Of a stretch of 64,000 nt of DNA, positions 36,693 to 47,744 are shown in pieces. Source of the DNA: Lanius collurio. Taxonomy: Eukaryota; Chordata; Aves; Passeriformes; Laniidae. How positions within the stretch are numbered: position 1 is the first letter of the stretch; each line of letters begins with the position of its first letter. The stretch is from NCBI GenBank assembly GCA_020086605.1, contig JACBWW010000017.1, positions 22,596,473 to 22,660,472 of the forward strand, in the 5' to 3' direction. A model generated the notes under the pieces. That model searched no databases, was not told the origin of the DNA, and worked only from the letters and a program-made list of their open reading frames with translations. The position numbers were made by a program, and so were the translations under genes.

Positions 36693-37997
36693 GCTGATCT
36701 TTAGTTTCTGATCAGAAAAGGACATGGAATAGCCAGAGAGTTAACATACAAAAGAAGGAGATAAATCCATGTGGACACCCAGGTATTGGATAATGCACTC
36801 AGTGATTTGTTTATGTATGTTACAAAATCAGAAGGAAATTTATAAATTACTGCTACTGGCATCTGAACTAATGAAGTGGTTTATGGCAAAAAATAAGGTG
36901 GGTGCAGAAAGCCTGCATGGGCAACTCAAGTGAGTCTACCCAGGTGAGAGAAGTGCTCTTCATAGTCCCTTCTTGAGTCAGCGTCATTTAGCAGTAAAAC
37001 ATGGTGAAGGGAGAAGAATTCTGGGGACAATGGCACTGCCATAACAAGAATCTTCTGCATTTTATATGAAATTTCAATCTGTCTTTACTTCAGTTATTGC
37101 AATGGCAATAGAGTTTTCCTTTCATGTAGGCTGCAATTTCAAAACCTGAGACCCTTCAGTCCAGGTACCACCTTTGTTTAAGTCATCCAAGATCCAAGGT
37201 AGCCTGTGCTACCTTCTTTCTGGGAGCTGCCAAGATCTTCTCTAGTCTAGACAGCAATTCAGATATCCTCTCCTTGTATCAGAAAAGAACATTCTTTACT
37301 TTCATCTTACCTTTAATAATAGGTCTGTGGGCATTACTTAAAACTACTCACCGAGTTTTGCAGAAGATACCTTCCAGCTATATTTTCTGTGCTGCTTTTT
37401 CGGGGTGAGTTAAAAAGTCAAGTGATGACAGCATTAACCGGGAGATTAGAGTCCTTTGTTTACATAACAGCTGCGCTCTGTCTCTGTGCAAACCCAAACA
37501 TTCCTAGAGGGTGTGATGAAACCCTATAGCTGGCCTCTTGGGGAGGCCGGCCAGCATAAACTTCCAGGGTTTACTTCAGGTTCAAAACATTACTGTGGTT
37601 TACCTTTAGCTGTAATATATTCCACACTGGAGCTTGATCTTGATATCACCTAGAAAAAAGATTTGTGAGTTCATAACATAGATACAGTATTGGTAGATAT
37701 ATATTCAGATGGGTTTGTTTGTTTGTTTTTTGTTTACATAAAGTGGTTTCTCCCAGATAAACTGTGCAGTTGCAAGCTGGAAGCTGAAGTGTATGCTGCT
37801 GTCTGGTGCCACAAACTGATAGAAATCTGTTTATGATTGATTTACAACTGAGGCAGAATCCAGGAGATAATAAAATGACTGGATCAACCAGATCGTGGGG
37901 GATAAATGGAGATTGTTGTATCAGTAGCCACCCTGAGACAGAGTCCTCTTTCTAAAATTTGGTTTTATACAGTTATTTTTATTGCCTTAGGTTATCT
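36693..37997. other. Anonymous DNA; faint CR1-like patch near 37.2 kb
   Basis: At about 37225-37285 the string atcttctctagtctagacag followed by a CT-rich segment has the order of an antisense CR1 region. The match is short, so I do not call an element. The rest is unassigned. Confidence 0.5.
37713..37735. repeat. (TTTG)n microsatellite
   Basis: A short imperfect TTTG repeat ending in a T run. Confidence 0.85.
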
Positions 37998-38015
37998 GAT
38001 ATCTTGGATATCTTG
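37998..38015. repeat. Perfect tandem duplication, 9 bp x 2
   Basis: gatatcttg occurs at 37998-38006 and 38007-38015, directly upstream of the 23-bp inverted repeat at 38017-38067. The two rearrangements may have arisen in one event. Confidence 0.95.
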
Positions 38016-38016
38016 G

Positions 38017-38067
38017 ATAGCCATCTAGTGCAATTTTAGTGTACCTAAAATTGCACTAGATGGCTAT
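38017..38067. repeat. Perfect inverted repeat, 23-bp arms, 5-nt loop
   Basis: Arm 38017-38039 is exactly complementary to arm 38045-38067, with loop tgtac (38040-38044). Pairing ends abruptly at both outer ends (G opposite G). A 23-bp perfect stem is far beyond chance for unselected DNA and would extrude or snap back easily. It is shorter than a typical microRNA precursor, lacks terminal T runs, and shows no MITE-like internal sequence. Fold-back template switching during replication or repair is the simplest origin. Confidence 0.97.
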
Positions 38068-40350
38068 GTTTAAAAACACAATGTACATTTGATGTTTCTA
38101 CAGTGTTTCGGGTAATTCAACAACCTTCAGTAAGTTCTGTGCTCCTGGTTACATAGCTCCTGAGTCAACATGCCTTTGTATGGCAAAATTTGTATGGCAA
38201 ATTCAGAAAAAGAAAAATGAACAGACATACAAGATGTCCCATATTCTATCTTTTGCTTAGTGATCATTTCCTTCCATGAAGTCTTGAACAAATGACTTAG
38301 AACTAAAAGCACACAGGCTTTCATGTGCTTAGCAATATGGTTAAGTACAGCAGGATTATCAGATGTGTAGGTGCCCATTTTCTTTCTTTCTGAATACGTG
38401 TCTTTGTCATATCTTAGTGAACAGACACTTCTGAAAAGTTCTGAGGAGCTAGACTCTACTTCTCTGGATATCTCAATAGCCTCACAAACTTGTCCCTTCA
38501 TTCCCAGCTATAAATGCACAAAAAGTTTTGGGTTCTTTACAACACGTGGAAGAACAGCCATATTAGAATAGCAGAGTTTAGTTGCAATCAGTACTAGATA
38601 ATTCTCTGTGTAACTTCATCACACATATGTGATATGCAACAAATTTAACCTCATATCAGGACCTCTATATCAGATTTAGAAGTAGAAAAGAGTTGTGCCA
38701 CTGCATAGAAGATTACCTTTGGAGCCTTTCCAAAGCAGGTGAGCCTTTCCCAATTTCTCAATCTCCGTAAAATATATTGCCTATTACATGTAATAAACAA
38801 ACCAGTGATATTATTTCATCTTGGTTGTATTTGTTTGATATTAGATGCAGTGTTGCTTACCAAATGATACTGTTTGTTCATTATACTTATTTCATTTGGT
38901 TTGCATAGGCATAGGTGTGTGTACCCTGTTATGCAAGTATACTGAGATATCTTCTTTCTCTCTGGGGAAGTCATAGCTTCAGGTGATCTGATCTTATGAT
39001 GTGAAGATATGAGTAAAGAATAGGTATAAATGAAGAATACAGATGACAACCAAGAGACAGGCTGAAGTGTACTGGAATATCTTAAAAATCAAGCTGTGGC
39101 AGACAAGTGGTTACTCTTCACAATTCAGGTAGAATTGTCACTAGGTACAATTAGAGGTACTACTAAAGCATAAATCTTTGTCAATATAGTGAAATTACAA
39201 TGTTACATCATCAAAACAAAGAAAGGGCTGTCACAAATGTACATGTAAAATTTCTACATGTATTGTACTATCACTATAGGGATTTTTTTTTTTTTAATTG
39301 AAGTAGTCAGTGCCAGATTCTGTGAAAACTAGGTAATCTTTCCTAAAATTCAGATTAGACTAATAGTGCAGTGATGATGTTATTTATTTAGGTGATCTAA
39401 CAGTACATCTGCATAATATATGTTGTGTTTGTTTAAGAATTTGGATTATACCTTTGAATTTTTAAGATTTGGGTGAAAGGAAAATTTTAGTCTCTAAATT
39501 AAAACAAAACAAATTTTTGGATGAACACAGGAATTTTGTTTAAATCTTTGAACTCCTTAGCATTATTACTATATGCTGGGTGTTTGAAAAAATACCCCAT
39601 AAATCACACTTTTATTCAGAAATAGCTAATTTAAATAGAAAATCCTGTTGCCACTGTGTTGATCCTTGCAAGAAATACATTTAGTCTTTGTACATAAATG
39701 ACACTCTTCATTTGTAGGTACAATCTATTTTTGTCTATGTAATATAGTTTATGTTTTTAGATGTGAATTTAAAACAAAATATATGAAAATATATAATTTT
39801 AAAAGAAGAGATTTAATTGAATAATTTATGATTTGAATATTGAAGAATTGGAAAAATCTTACTGGCTCACAATTGGGTTGTGTTTTATTTCTTCATTTTG
39901 GCCCAATAAAGACTATTTGTTGAATTTTATGGCATTCTAGAAGTTGATCTATACATTCAATATTTTTTAAGAAAGAACAAGAAAAAGGGGAGTTTTATTC
40001 TGCTATTTCAAAAGATATTTCAATTCTTTCCTTCAGCTGTAATATTCAATTGTAATTTTCATAACAGAGTACCCAGACATTAGACGGAAATAGGAAATAA
40101 ATAAAATAACTGTTGTGGAGATCTTTCGGTTTTGACACTGTATTTAGGACAAATTTGTAAAGATCATTATATAGCTCTAGATAAATGACACTATATTCAT
40201 TTAATTTTTCTTGATTAAAAAAGCTATTAATGATCCATGAAAAGAGAGCAGGAGCAAATTTTGCCTCTTGAAGAAAATCTCATAATGATGAAATTCTACA
40301 TGATAGCCCTAAATTCTCCATGTGATTATTTTCCAAGGTCAATGACCTAT
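38068..40350. other. Anonymous DNA, no gene seen
   Basis: The minus-strand frame 38127-38501 (124 codons) is the longest here. I could not match it to any family, and its amino-acid pattern shows no domain. Composition is strongly AT-rich, with a T13 run at 39283-39295. Confidence 0.6.
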
Positions 40351-40575
40351 TTATCCTTCTTTTGGCTCAGAGATGCCAATATTCAGCTTTCTTGCTATTA
40401 GATATTGTATATTAAAAAGGGACAAGAATAAGATGTATTCTCTAGCAAGATATGCTAATCTCCAATAAGATATAAGGTGCTTCTTCTGCTGATGATTTTG
40501 AAAAACAATGTGGATCTTCAAATCAAAATTAGTAATGAACTCACTGTAACTGAATCTAGCAACTGCCCAGGGCAA
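40351..40575 (-). pseudogene. Possible post-catalytic piece of the fossil LINE
   Basis: The minus-strand frame starting at 40575 contains VARFSYSEFITNFDLKIHI near residues 5-23. This recalls the V..FTYLGS.I..N..L..EI..RI motif that follows the polymerase domain in RTE-like LINE proteins. It is in the same reading frame as the RT core at 41862-41221 (1287 nt = 429 codons between starts). The distance is about 90 codons more than I would expect, which would require an insertion. The motif is short and the assignment is tentative. A random open frame is a real alternative. Confidence 0.4.
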
Positions 40576-41220
40576 TAATTACTAGATAAAGAAGAGCATG
40601 AAATGGTCATTGGAAGGAGAAGGGAGAGTAGAATGATTGAGGTAGATAACTTTTATTAAATTAAAACAAAATAGAGACAAAATACCGTTGTATCTTGCAT
40701 TTGAATATTAAAATCATGCATCAGGAAAATTTTAATGTAATGAAGTACGGCATCAAGTCAAGTCTAAAAATAATTCAGAAACTTGCCTTCAACAAGGTAT
40801 GGTCAAGTACATAAATACCCATTATAATAAAGGAAACTCTTGCTCAGTGAATAAACACAACTCACTGCTGAGTGCGCTCTCATCCTGAGTGTCTACTGAA
40901 ATTATACTTATGAAACTATCAACTTCAGTGAAGAAGGCCAACTGTTATATCAATTTGATGAATTAAGTTCAGATTCTCATTTCTTCTTTTTCATTACCTT
41001 GACCTTACAGATTCTTAGTATGCTTGCTATATTTTTCTGCCTCCCCTTGGTCAGCATTTTCTGTAGTTATCCAATAGTGGCATAAGAACAGTATCAAGAA
41101 ATTTGTAACTGGACTATTTTCCCAGAATTCTGACTGTATGATCTGCTACTGAATTTTCTTGAGGCCTATATTTTTTCTACCCTACATAGTAATCTCCCTA
41201 ACAGGTTCATGACAGATCTT
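40576..41220. other. Unassigned, between LINE pieces
   Basis: If the flanking fossil pieces belong to one element, this stretch should encode the FADD catalytic motif and its surroundings. I could not find that motif in any minus-strand frame, so the segment is either too decayed or replaced. Confidence 0.4.
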
Positions 41221-41862
41221 TTCCCCACATAGTGTTGCCTTTCATAATCCTATATTGTTGGCAAATTGCATAGGAAATTCCTATGCCATAGTGTAAATTT
41301 CAGTCATGTAAAGACAACTGGGCTACCCTAATAATTTTATCAGGCATCCCTTTCACTGCAATACAAAGACCATGGTGGCAAATGCTATCACATAGTTTTT
41401 AAAATCTATTTAAATATGTATGCTGATCATACCACAATTTTTCTTTGTCACTAAAGCATTGAAAATGTCTGATACAAAGAGATGAGATTTATGAAATGTT
41501 ATATATGCCTGGAAAAACTTGCATTCTCCTATTGTTTGTTGCCTCTAAGGGCAAAATCTATATAAAAGTGTTAAAGCTAGGATTTTATGAATCATGGGTA
41601 GAGAAAGCAGACTGTCTCTTTACATTTTGTCTTCCTTTTTTAAATTAGAAATATGCTTACTTTCTTCAGTTCCTTTAGCTTTTTCACAGACCTCCATACA
41701 AAAAAAAAAAAAAAAATAGGATAAGGTCTCTAAGATTACAGCTTCTTGTTTTTGACATTTCAGCAGCAACATTGTTGACACCTGGTGCTTGTTATTCCTA
41801 AGGGTCCTGATTGCCTCTTGAATCTCTTTAAAATTTGGCTCAGCTGCCTGGAAAGTGGCCAT
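41221..41862 (-). pseudogene. Fossil LINE reverse transcriptase core (RTE/CFDP2-like)
   Basis: One minus-strand frame, read from 41862 to 41221 with stops ignored, lines up with a non-LTR reverse transcriptase. AEPNFKEIQEAIRTLRNNK (about 41844-41788) fits the conserved EEV..AI..L...K entry motif. CEKAKGTEESK, then LKKEDKM (about 41694-41623), fits the W..E.VPE.WK...I..KKGD region. SLLSLPMIHKIL (41613-41578) fits the GISLLS..GKIL motif. IDFKNYVIAF (41409-41380) fits motif A, the F.DF.KAFD block, with the first catalytic Asp region recognisable. GCLIKLLG (41349-41326) and NNIGL.KA (41256-41236) fit the GCPPKLL and NGVKQGC blocks. Spacings between these landmarks are within a few codons of the family. 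Stops fall at 41620-41622, 41545-41547, 41410-41412, 41353-41355, 41323-41325 and 41281-41283. A T17 run (A17 at 41700-41716 on the plus strand) inserts extra phenylalanines. It is clearly dead. RTE-X or another RTE-like clade is most likely; exact clade unproven. Confidence 0.72.
41700..41716. repeat. Poly(A), 17 nt
   Basis: Uninterrupted A17 on the plus strand, inside the fossil RT frame. A homopolymer expansion within the relic. Confidence 0.95.
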
Positions 41863-42082
41863 TTGTTGTTAGCATTTCCACTTTCTTTATGGAGATTGTC
41901 TAAGCCCTCCTACCATGTTTCTTTACTTCCTTTCTTTGTAATAAGGTTATTTTCATTTCTATATTTTATCAGACTTTCTTATTATTGATGTTCTTTTCTT
42001 CATGCATTGATAACCCTGTAAAATTTTTGAACAGCCGCAGACTCCTTCAACTCAGTGATCAGAAGCAAATTCTCTACAAACT
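41863..42082 (-). pseudogene. Possible upstream linker of the fossil LINE
   Basis: In a shifted minus-strand frame from about 42059, ELKESAAVQKFYRVINA resembles the EIQ.YAD.ND.K.FY.ALKA linker that precedes the RT domain in CFDP2-like LINE proteins. The position, about 65 codons upstream of the RT entry motif, is right, but a frameshift is needed to join it. Suggestive only. Confidence 0.4.
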
Positions 42083-42130
42083 ATAATCCTCTGAAAAGGA
42101 TTATTTGTTCCTCTTGCCGGAGGAACAAAT
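42083..42130. repeat. Two adjoining short hairpins
   Basis: Arms 42083-42090 and 42097-42104 (8 bp, 6-nt loop) are followed by arms 42103-42113 and 42120-42130 (11 bp, 6-nt loop), all perfectly complementary. The stems share two bases. No T-run or known RNA architecture accompanies them. Confidence 0.85.
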
Positions 42131-42919
42131 GTACAATTTGCCAATATTCACCATCACACCATTGTAAGTATCTCCTCCAAAGGAACCACTGAAAGCCCTG
42201 AATTTTGTATTTGAATTTCACAGAATATAATGTATTTCACCTAACACACCAAAAGCCCTTGGGGAAAATTAGGATGAAACTGGTATAATTGAACAACAAA
42301 TTCACACTTGAATGAACCCCTACAGGAAAACAATACTGGCTATAAAATTCCATTTTCCAGTGGGGGGAATGTTTTTCACAAAATATACCTTCCCTCTATG
42401 TCTTTTCAGGCCTAATACAGGAAAAGTATGAAAGAGCTTCAAAAGAAAAGTTTGAAAAGAAAAATTTGTTATGCCCCTGGATACTAAAACGCTAAGCCTT
42501 ATAGCTACAGATTTCATGGAACAGTGATGGTCAGTCTTTTTGCATCAACTTCCTTGTATTTCTTTGCTAATAATCAGCTGATAATTACTTCTGCCTCTCT
42601 ATTTTTCACCTACAGTCTTATTAAAATTCATCTACTTCCCAATATCAATTAACTGTTTTTTCAATATAGCCAATTGTTTTCAGTCTGTCTTTGCATTTTG
42701 TTACTCCTATTTATGATCTGAAGGAGGGTTTACATAACCAAAGCTTTGCAATTTTTTTTTTTCCTTCTGAAGGTCGTTTACCTCAATGTTTTCCTCATAG
42801 CACAGCTAAGTTTGAAGGTAATCAAATTGATCAGGGCTCTGTTTAGTCCAGTGTTGTAAATAAATGTGTTACAGTCTCTCAAGCAGCTGTTACCACGTTT
42901 GATCACAGTCGCAGTTCTC
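42131..42919. other. Anonymous DNA, no gene seen
   Basis: No coding frame or recognised repeat. If the LINE pieces on both sides are one element, this should be part of its interior, but no match is readable. Confidence 0.5.
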
Positions 42920-43185
42920 ACCAAGTTCAAAGGGATTTTCTCTTCATTTCTTGTTATACAAAATTTCCTAGGAAAGCCTGTCTCCATCTTCTCTATAGCT
43001 CCCTTTTAGGTAGTAGATATCTGACAATAAGATCTTTCCTTATACTTTTCTCTAGACTGAAACTAGTTTCTTTAGCCTCACGTCTGCTTTTGCACCTTAG
43101 ACATTTTCAAGGCTCTCCAGTGGATTTCCCCCAGCTGACTGGATCCCGTACCAAGGATCCAGGAGCAAACATAGTATTCTTCATG
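42920..43185 (-). mobile_element. CR1 LINE fragment, diverged
   Basis: The plus strand follows the antisense CR1 order. First there is a gtctccatcttctctatag block (about 42976-43000) and a segment equivalent to 'aataaggtctcc'. Then comes ttctctagactgaaactag (about 43048-43066), the position of the CR1 'TCTCCAGGCTGAACAA' motif. Last are the ttttcaaggctctccag and ggatcc.gtaccaagg regions. Identity is moderate, so the copy is old. Boundaries are approximate. It sits between the endonuclease-like and RT-like pieces of the older LINE, consistent with a nested insertion. Confidence 0.7.
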
Positions 43186-45109
43186 CAGTTAAATGTGCCC
43201 TGAAGTCATGAAGGATGCCTGTATTTTTAATAAATTAATTCTGATTAATTATTTCCTTGAAGTTTTGTATTGCCTTAAAAGAATTGCAGTTTCTTCTTCA
43301 GCCTTTTCATATTCAGTAGTTTCTGATTATATTGGTTACACTGGCACACTGACCATGTTGCATATTAGGTCAAAGTACATTTGGATGTATTTGTGGTGCC
43401 TCTGCTTTTGTACTGTCCTTTGTTTTCCTAATATCTTTATTTTTGCTGTCAAGATATCTGCAATTTATTATAGCAGACTCCAGAATTCTTTTCTGAATCA
43501 ATACTTCCCATTTGTGTGCATAATCTGAATTATGTAAAGACAATGTCTTCTATATGTGCTCACATATTCTGTTTTTCTTTACTGTGTAAATTTTTTTAAT
43601 GTGTCTCTTATGACACAGTCATATGAGTTACTGTTGCCTCCCTCTAGATTTTTGATGCCAAGAGACAAAGATTTCTGTCATGACTTAGTAAGTGCATGAT
43701 CAGTCTAGCTAATAGTAACTCCATCTGTGCTCTTCGCCAATGTTTGTGAATATTGTAGCAGAAAATGCAGTACTCTGTAAAGGCACTTTATAAAATCTGT
43801 TCAAAGTAATCAAGTTTGGATATCATAAACCACTTGTATTATTTCCAATTTTTTTAGCTTTTTCACTGCCTGTACTAAAACTGTAGAAATTGTAAACTGT
43901 TCTACAGCTGTTGAAGATATTCAGTGCATTCATCATCTAATAATCTTTATTTTTCTTCAGTGAAAGGTGATATATTGGTGAAGTCAATACTGAGCTATCT
44001 CCTTTTAATCTTAATTGAATGTTTGTCCACTAATGGCTTCAAAGGTATTTCTGTTGATAATGTATTTTAACTGTTCCCATTTCATGTCTTGTAGTCTTTC
44101 TTTCATTGTGAATGCAGATCTTTCTGTATTTCTATGTATCTTATCTCTGAGAAGTCTGTGATGTGTGCACAATTCTGCTCTGCTTTTGCTGTAACAGTTT
44201 GGGGAACTTTTGGAGTATGTAAGATCAGATGTTTCATGTTTCTAATTCCTATCTTTTTCCAAAGCTGATGGCTTTTATTCATATTGTTTGCCATGTTTTT
44301 TTCTTTTTTTTTAATTTTGGGGATGACTCCTTAAAATTATTCTTTGCTGTGGATCAGAAAAGCCATTATTAAATTTCTGATACCCATATACATTCTTTTA
44401 AGCTGTAGATGAAATAATTCCTAATCTTCTGTAAAAGCATTGAGCTCTTCAAGTACCTAGCTACGAGCAGATCTTCTGATCTGCTGAGCGTGCTCAAGGT
44501 TCTTCTGTGAACTGAGTACAGTTTATCAACATTTCTCTCGAAATATAGACAGCAGAGTGATAAAAGTATGTTCTGGCAGTGCTTAGGCCATTGCTAAATA
44601 TACAGAATACCTTAATTACATTTTTCCTTGAAATTTTGTTTTTGTCGAAATTTTCTAAAGATGCCAAGGTGATGGGAACTTTCAGCTGACTCAGTCTCCT
44701 CTTTATCTGGTTGTTTCAGGCACTGTAGACCATGGTCTGATGTAAGATTCTGACAATTCCTCGTTTATAAAATTTATGGGTTTTGGGGGACTTTAAAAAA
44801 TCCCTTATGATGTTTTTCCCCAACTTAATAAACTGTCCCATGGGATTTGTACTGTCTAATTACCTATAGGTTTGCTACCTATTACTCCCTTTGAAATATG
44901 AGTGATCAAAAGCCTTTACTGGTGATCATGTATGTCACCATGCAGATCATTAAAAGATGTTAGTAAGATATGTGGGGCCACAAAACCTGCAAATTACACA
45001 TCTCAGCATAAGTATATTTTCTTGGGAAATTTCTCTAAGTGGTTGAATTTTTTCTTCTCCTCTTCACTATTTCTATTGCAGCAGAACTCAGAATAAAGCC
45101 ATCAAATGT
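43186..45109. other. Anonymous DNA, no gene seen
   Basis: The plus-strand frame 43193-43528 (111 codons) and minus-strand frame 44103-44294 show no recognisable domain. The stretch separates the endonuclease-like relic from the RT relic. It may include more decayed LINE sequence or later insertions, which I cannot read. Confidence 0.5.
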
Positions 45110-45400
45110 AATGAGCATTTATTTTAAGTTAGGGTACATCAGGCAGTTTGATATTTTATACCTATTTTACTTTTCCTCAACTAAATGAGCACTGGTAATG
45201 CATATATTTTGTGTGCTGGAACAGGTCATGTCCCTTTCTGTCACAGTCCACCTTGTTTTGTGATTGTGCACCCTTGGATGCACAATGGAGATATGGGTAC
45301 TTGTGCATAAAGAAACATAGCTTAAATGAACTGTAAAGCTCTTTGCTTTATTGGACAGCAATTTTTGAACTTTTTTCCCCTGGGTGAATTATTCAAAAGA
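45110..45400 (-). pseudogene. Possible LINE endonuclease relic
   Basis: The minus-strand frame from 45361 contains VHPR (45283-45272), TERDM (45241-45227), TQNI and SAHLV (about 45193-45179). These recall the order WMHPRS...RERD...VTKA...TDHRLV..K found at the C-terminal end of the endonuclease in CFDP2-like LINE proteins. Spacings agree within about two residues, and the preceding LLSNKAKSFTVHLSYVS suits the LLL..CAEH.L.ITNTFF segment. Motifs are degenerate, and the conserved WTDH reads ITSAH. It lies about 3.3 kb upstream of the RT entry motif, where under 1 kb is expected, so an insertion or a separate fragment must be assumed. Confidence 0.5.
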
Positions 45401-47727
45401 TCTTTGTAAATGGTGCATAACTTCAAATTGGGTCCATAGACTGTAGATCAGGTAATTGATTCTCCTCCTTAATTTCATTTGTTACACGATCATATTATTT
45501 TCCCTTTTTTGATTAATTGGTTTTTTTATTTAAAATATTACACAAATAATCTAAACCAAGTTCCAATACCTTAATCTGTTGTTAATTAACATTTCCTCAA
45601 CTTACTTAAATTGTCCATCATGCTGTCTTTCAAGGTCATTTCTCGCTAAATCAGAGAATGATTTCTGGTGAATATGTCTTGAATTTGGGGAAAGATTGAA
45701 GTTGATATTGGTATGTGTTGGAAGTGATATTAGAAAAGTGACCAAAACCCACTGAAGAAAACCAGATAGAGTTACAGAAATTCTGGAAGATTATATACTT
45801 TGGTTTTTGAGGGGTTTTTGCTTATTTGGGTTTTTTTTTGATATTTTTAAAATTTATTTTCTCCAAGAGTGCTTGAGTTTCTTCTTAAAGTGGCTCAGCA
45901 TTTTAAGATGAAACTGTTTGCTTTGGGTAGCTTTCTGATGGGCTAAGACAAAAAATCTGCTAGCCATGTTCATGTGGAAGAAAAAGTCCTTACACTGTGA
46001 GTTCTCAAAGCTGAGCTTCTGCTGTGTTTATAACAAGCAAACCTTTTTGTATTTGTTGCGTGGAGAGAAAGTCCATTCTTTTGTAATGTGTCCACCAGCG
46101 TTGCATTGCTGCTAGCAAGGCACTAACAGGTGCTGACTATAGAAAACAGAGCTTCCTGTTCGACTGCATTCTTTGTTATTATTTTCCAACACGTTTCTGA
46201 CTTGAAAGTTGTAAAGAGTTGAATTTCTCTTGAGAAGTTACAATTAAATGGGGACTGGTTGATCAGCCATGACACAGTGCTGTCAACATGAAGTCAAAGG
46301 GGGGACAGTACATTTGCATTTGCTGCCTTTGTAGAGTGAGATTACACTAACAGCATGGAGCTGCCTCACTCCCCTAGGAGCACAAAGAAACTCCACAGCA
46401 GCAATTCTGAAATGCTTCCTGAAGAGGTGAAGATTACACCTGCTCCACGTTGTCTCCAAACTGTTTCTGGTGCTAGAATAGGCTCTGGCTCTGCCCAGTG
46501 CTTGCACTGCAGTTCCATGCTTACCTCCCATGGAGGTGCTATGGGATTAATGAACCCTATGACTGCTTAAATTCTCATAATTAAATCGTTTTCCCATAAC
46601 TCAGATTGATTAAAAGGATATTATGCAGGGTCGTGTCATTCATGAACATAATTGATATAATTTGATAGCTTGCATTGTTGATGTTTTTTGTTAACAAAAT
46701 GGAAACATAGGAAAAATTTAGTATCAAGCTTTCCCAAAGTCCTATCTCATTTGAACAATACAAACTCCGTGTCTTAGTGTGTTTTTACCTATATAGAACA
46801 TACAGATGTCAAAACTGACTGCTTATATCTCAAAATCAGCAATTGCTGGGACATTTATCGTGGAAGATTTGGTAGGTGAATAAAGGCACATATTTTTCTT
46901 GCATGTGTACCTCTTGTTTGAAAGGTGCAAAGTTCTCCAGCTGATAGACAGATATCTGCTGAGCACATTAATGAATTGTATCTATCTAAACTAATTTCTA
47001 CACCTCTGTGTAGTATTCACAATGATAATGTGTCAGACCAAGGAAATAATTATCCTCCTTGTGAACAGGGGTCATTCCTACGAGTGTTATATTAATCTGG
47101 TAAAAGGGACAAAAAGAGACAAGATGCAAAGGGAAAAAAATCAGTGGCTAAGGCCATATTATATACATAGAGGACTTAAAAGCCAAAGTGGAAACATCAA
47201 CTGTCACTGTAGCTCTGAGATCCATGCAGAGAAAGTTCAGTTCTTAGGTAGGGACCCTTTTAGTGCAGCTGCAGAGCTGCTTTGGGTGCGCGTATTAGAG
47301 AAGATTACAAATAACTTTAAGATCTGAGAAGGGAAATAATGCTAAACCGAGAGACTGTGAAATATGTGATGAGGAAAACATTCACTTTTCATTCTGTTCT
47401 CCATTATCTGTGGAAAAATAATTCTTTCTCATCCTGAAGGAAAATCCTTTCCATGAGAAGTGCCAGAGCAGGAGTCTGTGCCTTCAAAAGCAGCAGGATT
47501 TGGGCTATACCCAGGAAACAAAGGCAGTCAGGGAAGGAAGAAAGGGAATTGCTAATCCCCAGGAAAGACCTCATCCTTTCCTTGAAGTGAATCCTATTTG
47601 TACTGTTCTAAGGGACAGGAACCAGATGGAGAGAAAATGGGGTTTGAACGTCGCTATCCTCTATGGAAAAAAGTGTGCTGAAACACTTGCTTTTCCCTCT
47701 TACTCATAGTTCTCCTTTCCAAACATG
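45401..47727. other. Anonymous DNA, no gene seen
   Basis: Around 46340-46570 the composition is somewhat GC-richer, with short frames on both strands (46355-46570 + and 46283-46531 -), and the plus-strand frame 47022-47327 has 101 codons. None is recognised. More LINE endonuclease sequence might lie just above 45400 but is not readable. Confidence 0.55.
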
Positions 47728-47744
47728 TATATATATATATATAT
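47728..47744. repeat. (TA)n microsatellite
   Basis: About eight TA units without interruption. Confidence 0.95.

Noticed and set aside
37225..37285. Additional CR1 fragment
   Set aside because: Only a short CT-rich stretch has the antisense CR1 order; insufficient to separate from chance.
38017..38067. MicroRNA precursor
   Set aside because: The stem is only 23 bp with a 5-nt loop and no further pairing on either side.
38127..38501. 124-codon minus-strand frame as a transposon protein
   Set aside because: I could not find catalytic or zinc-finger motifs and no family alignment suggested itself.
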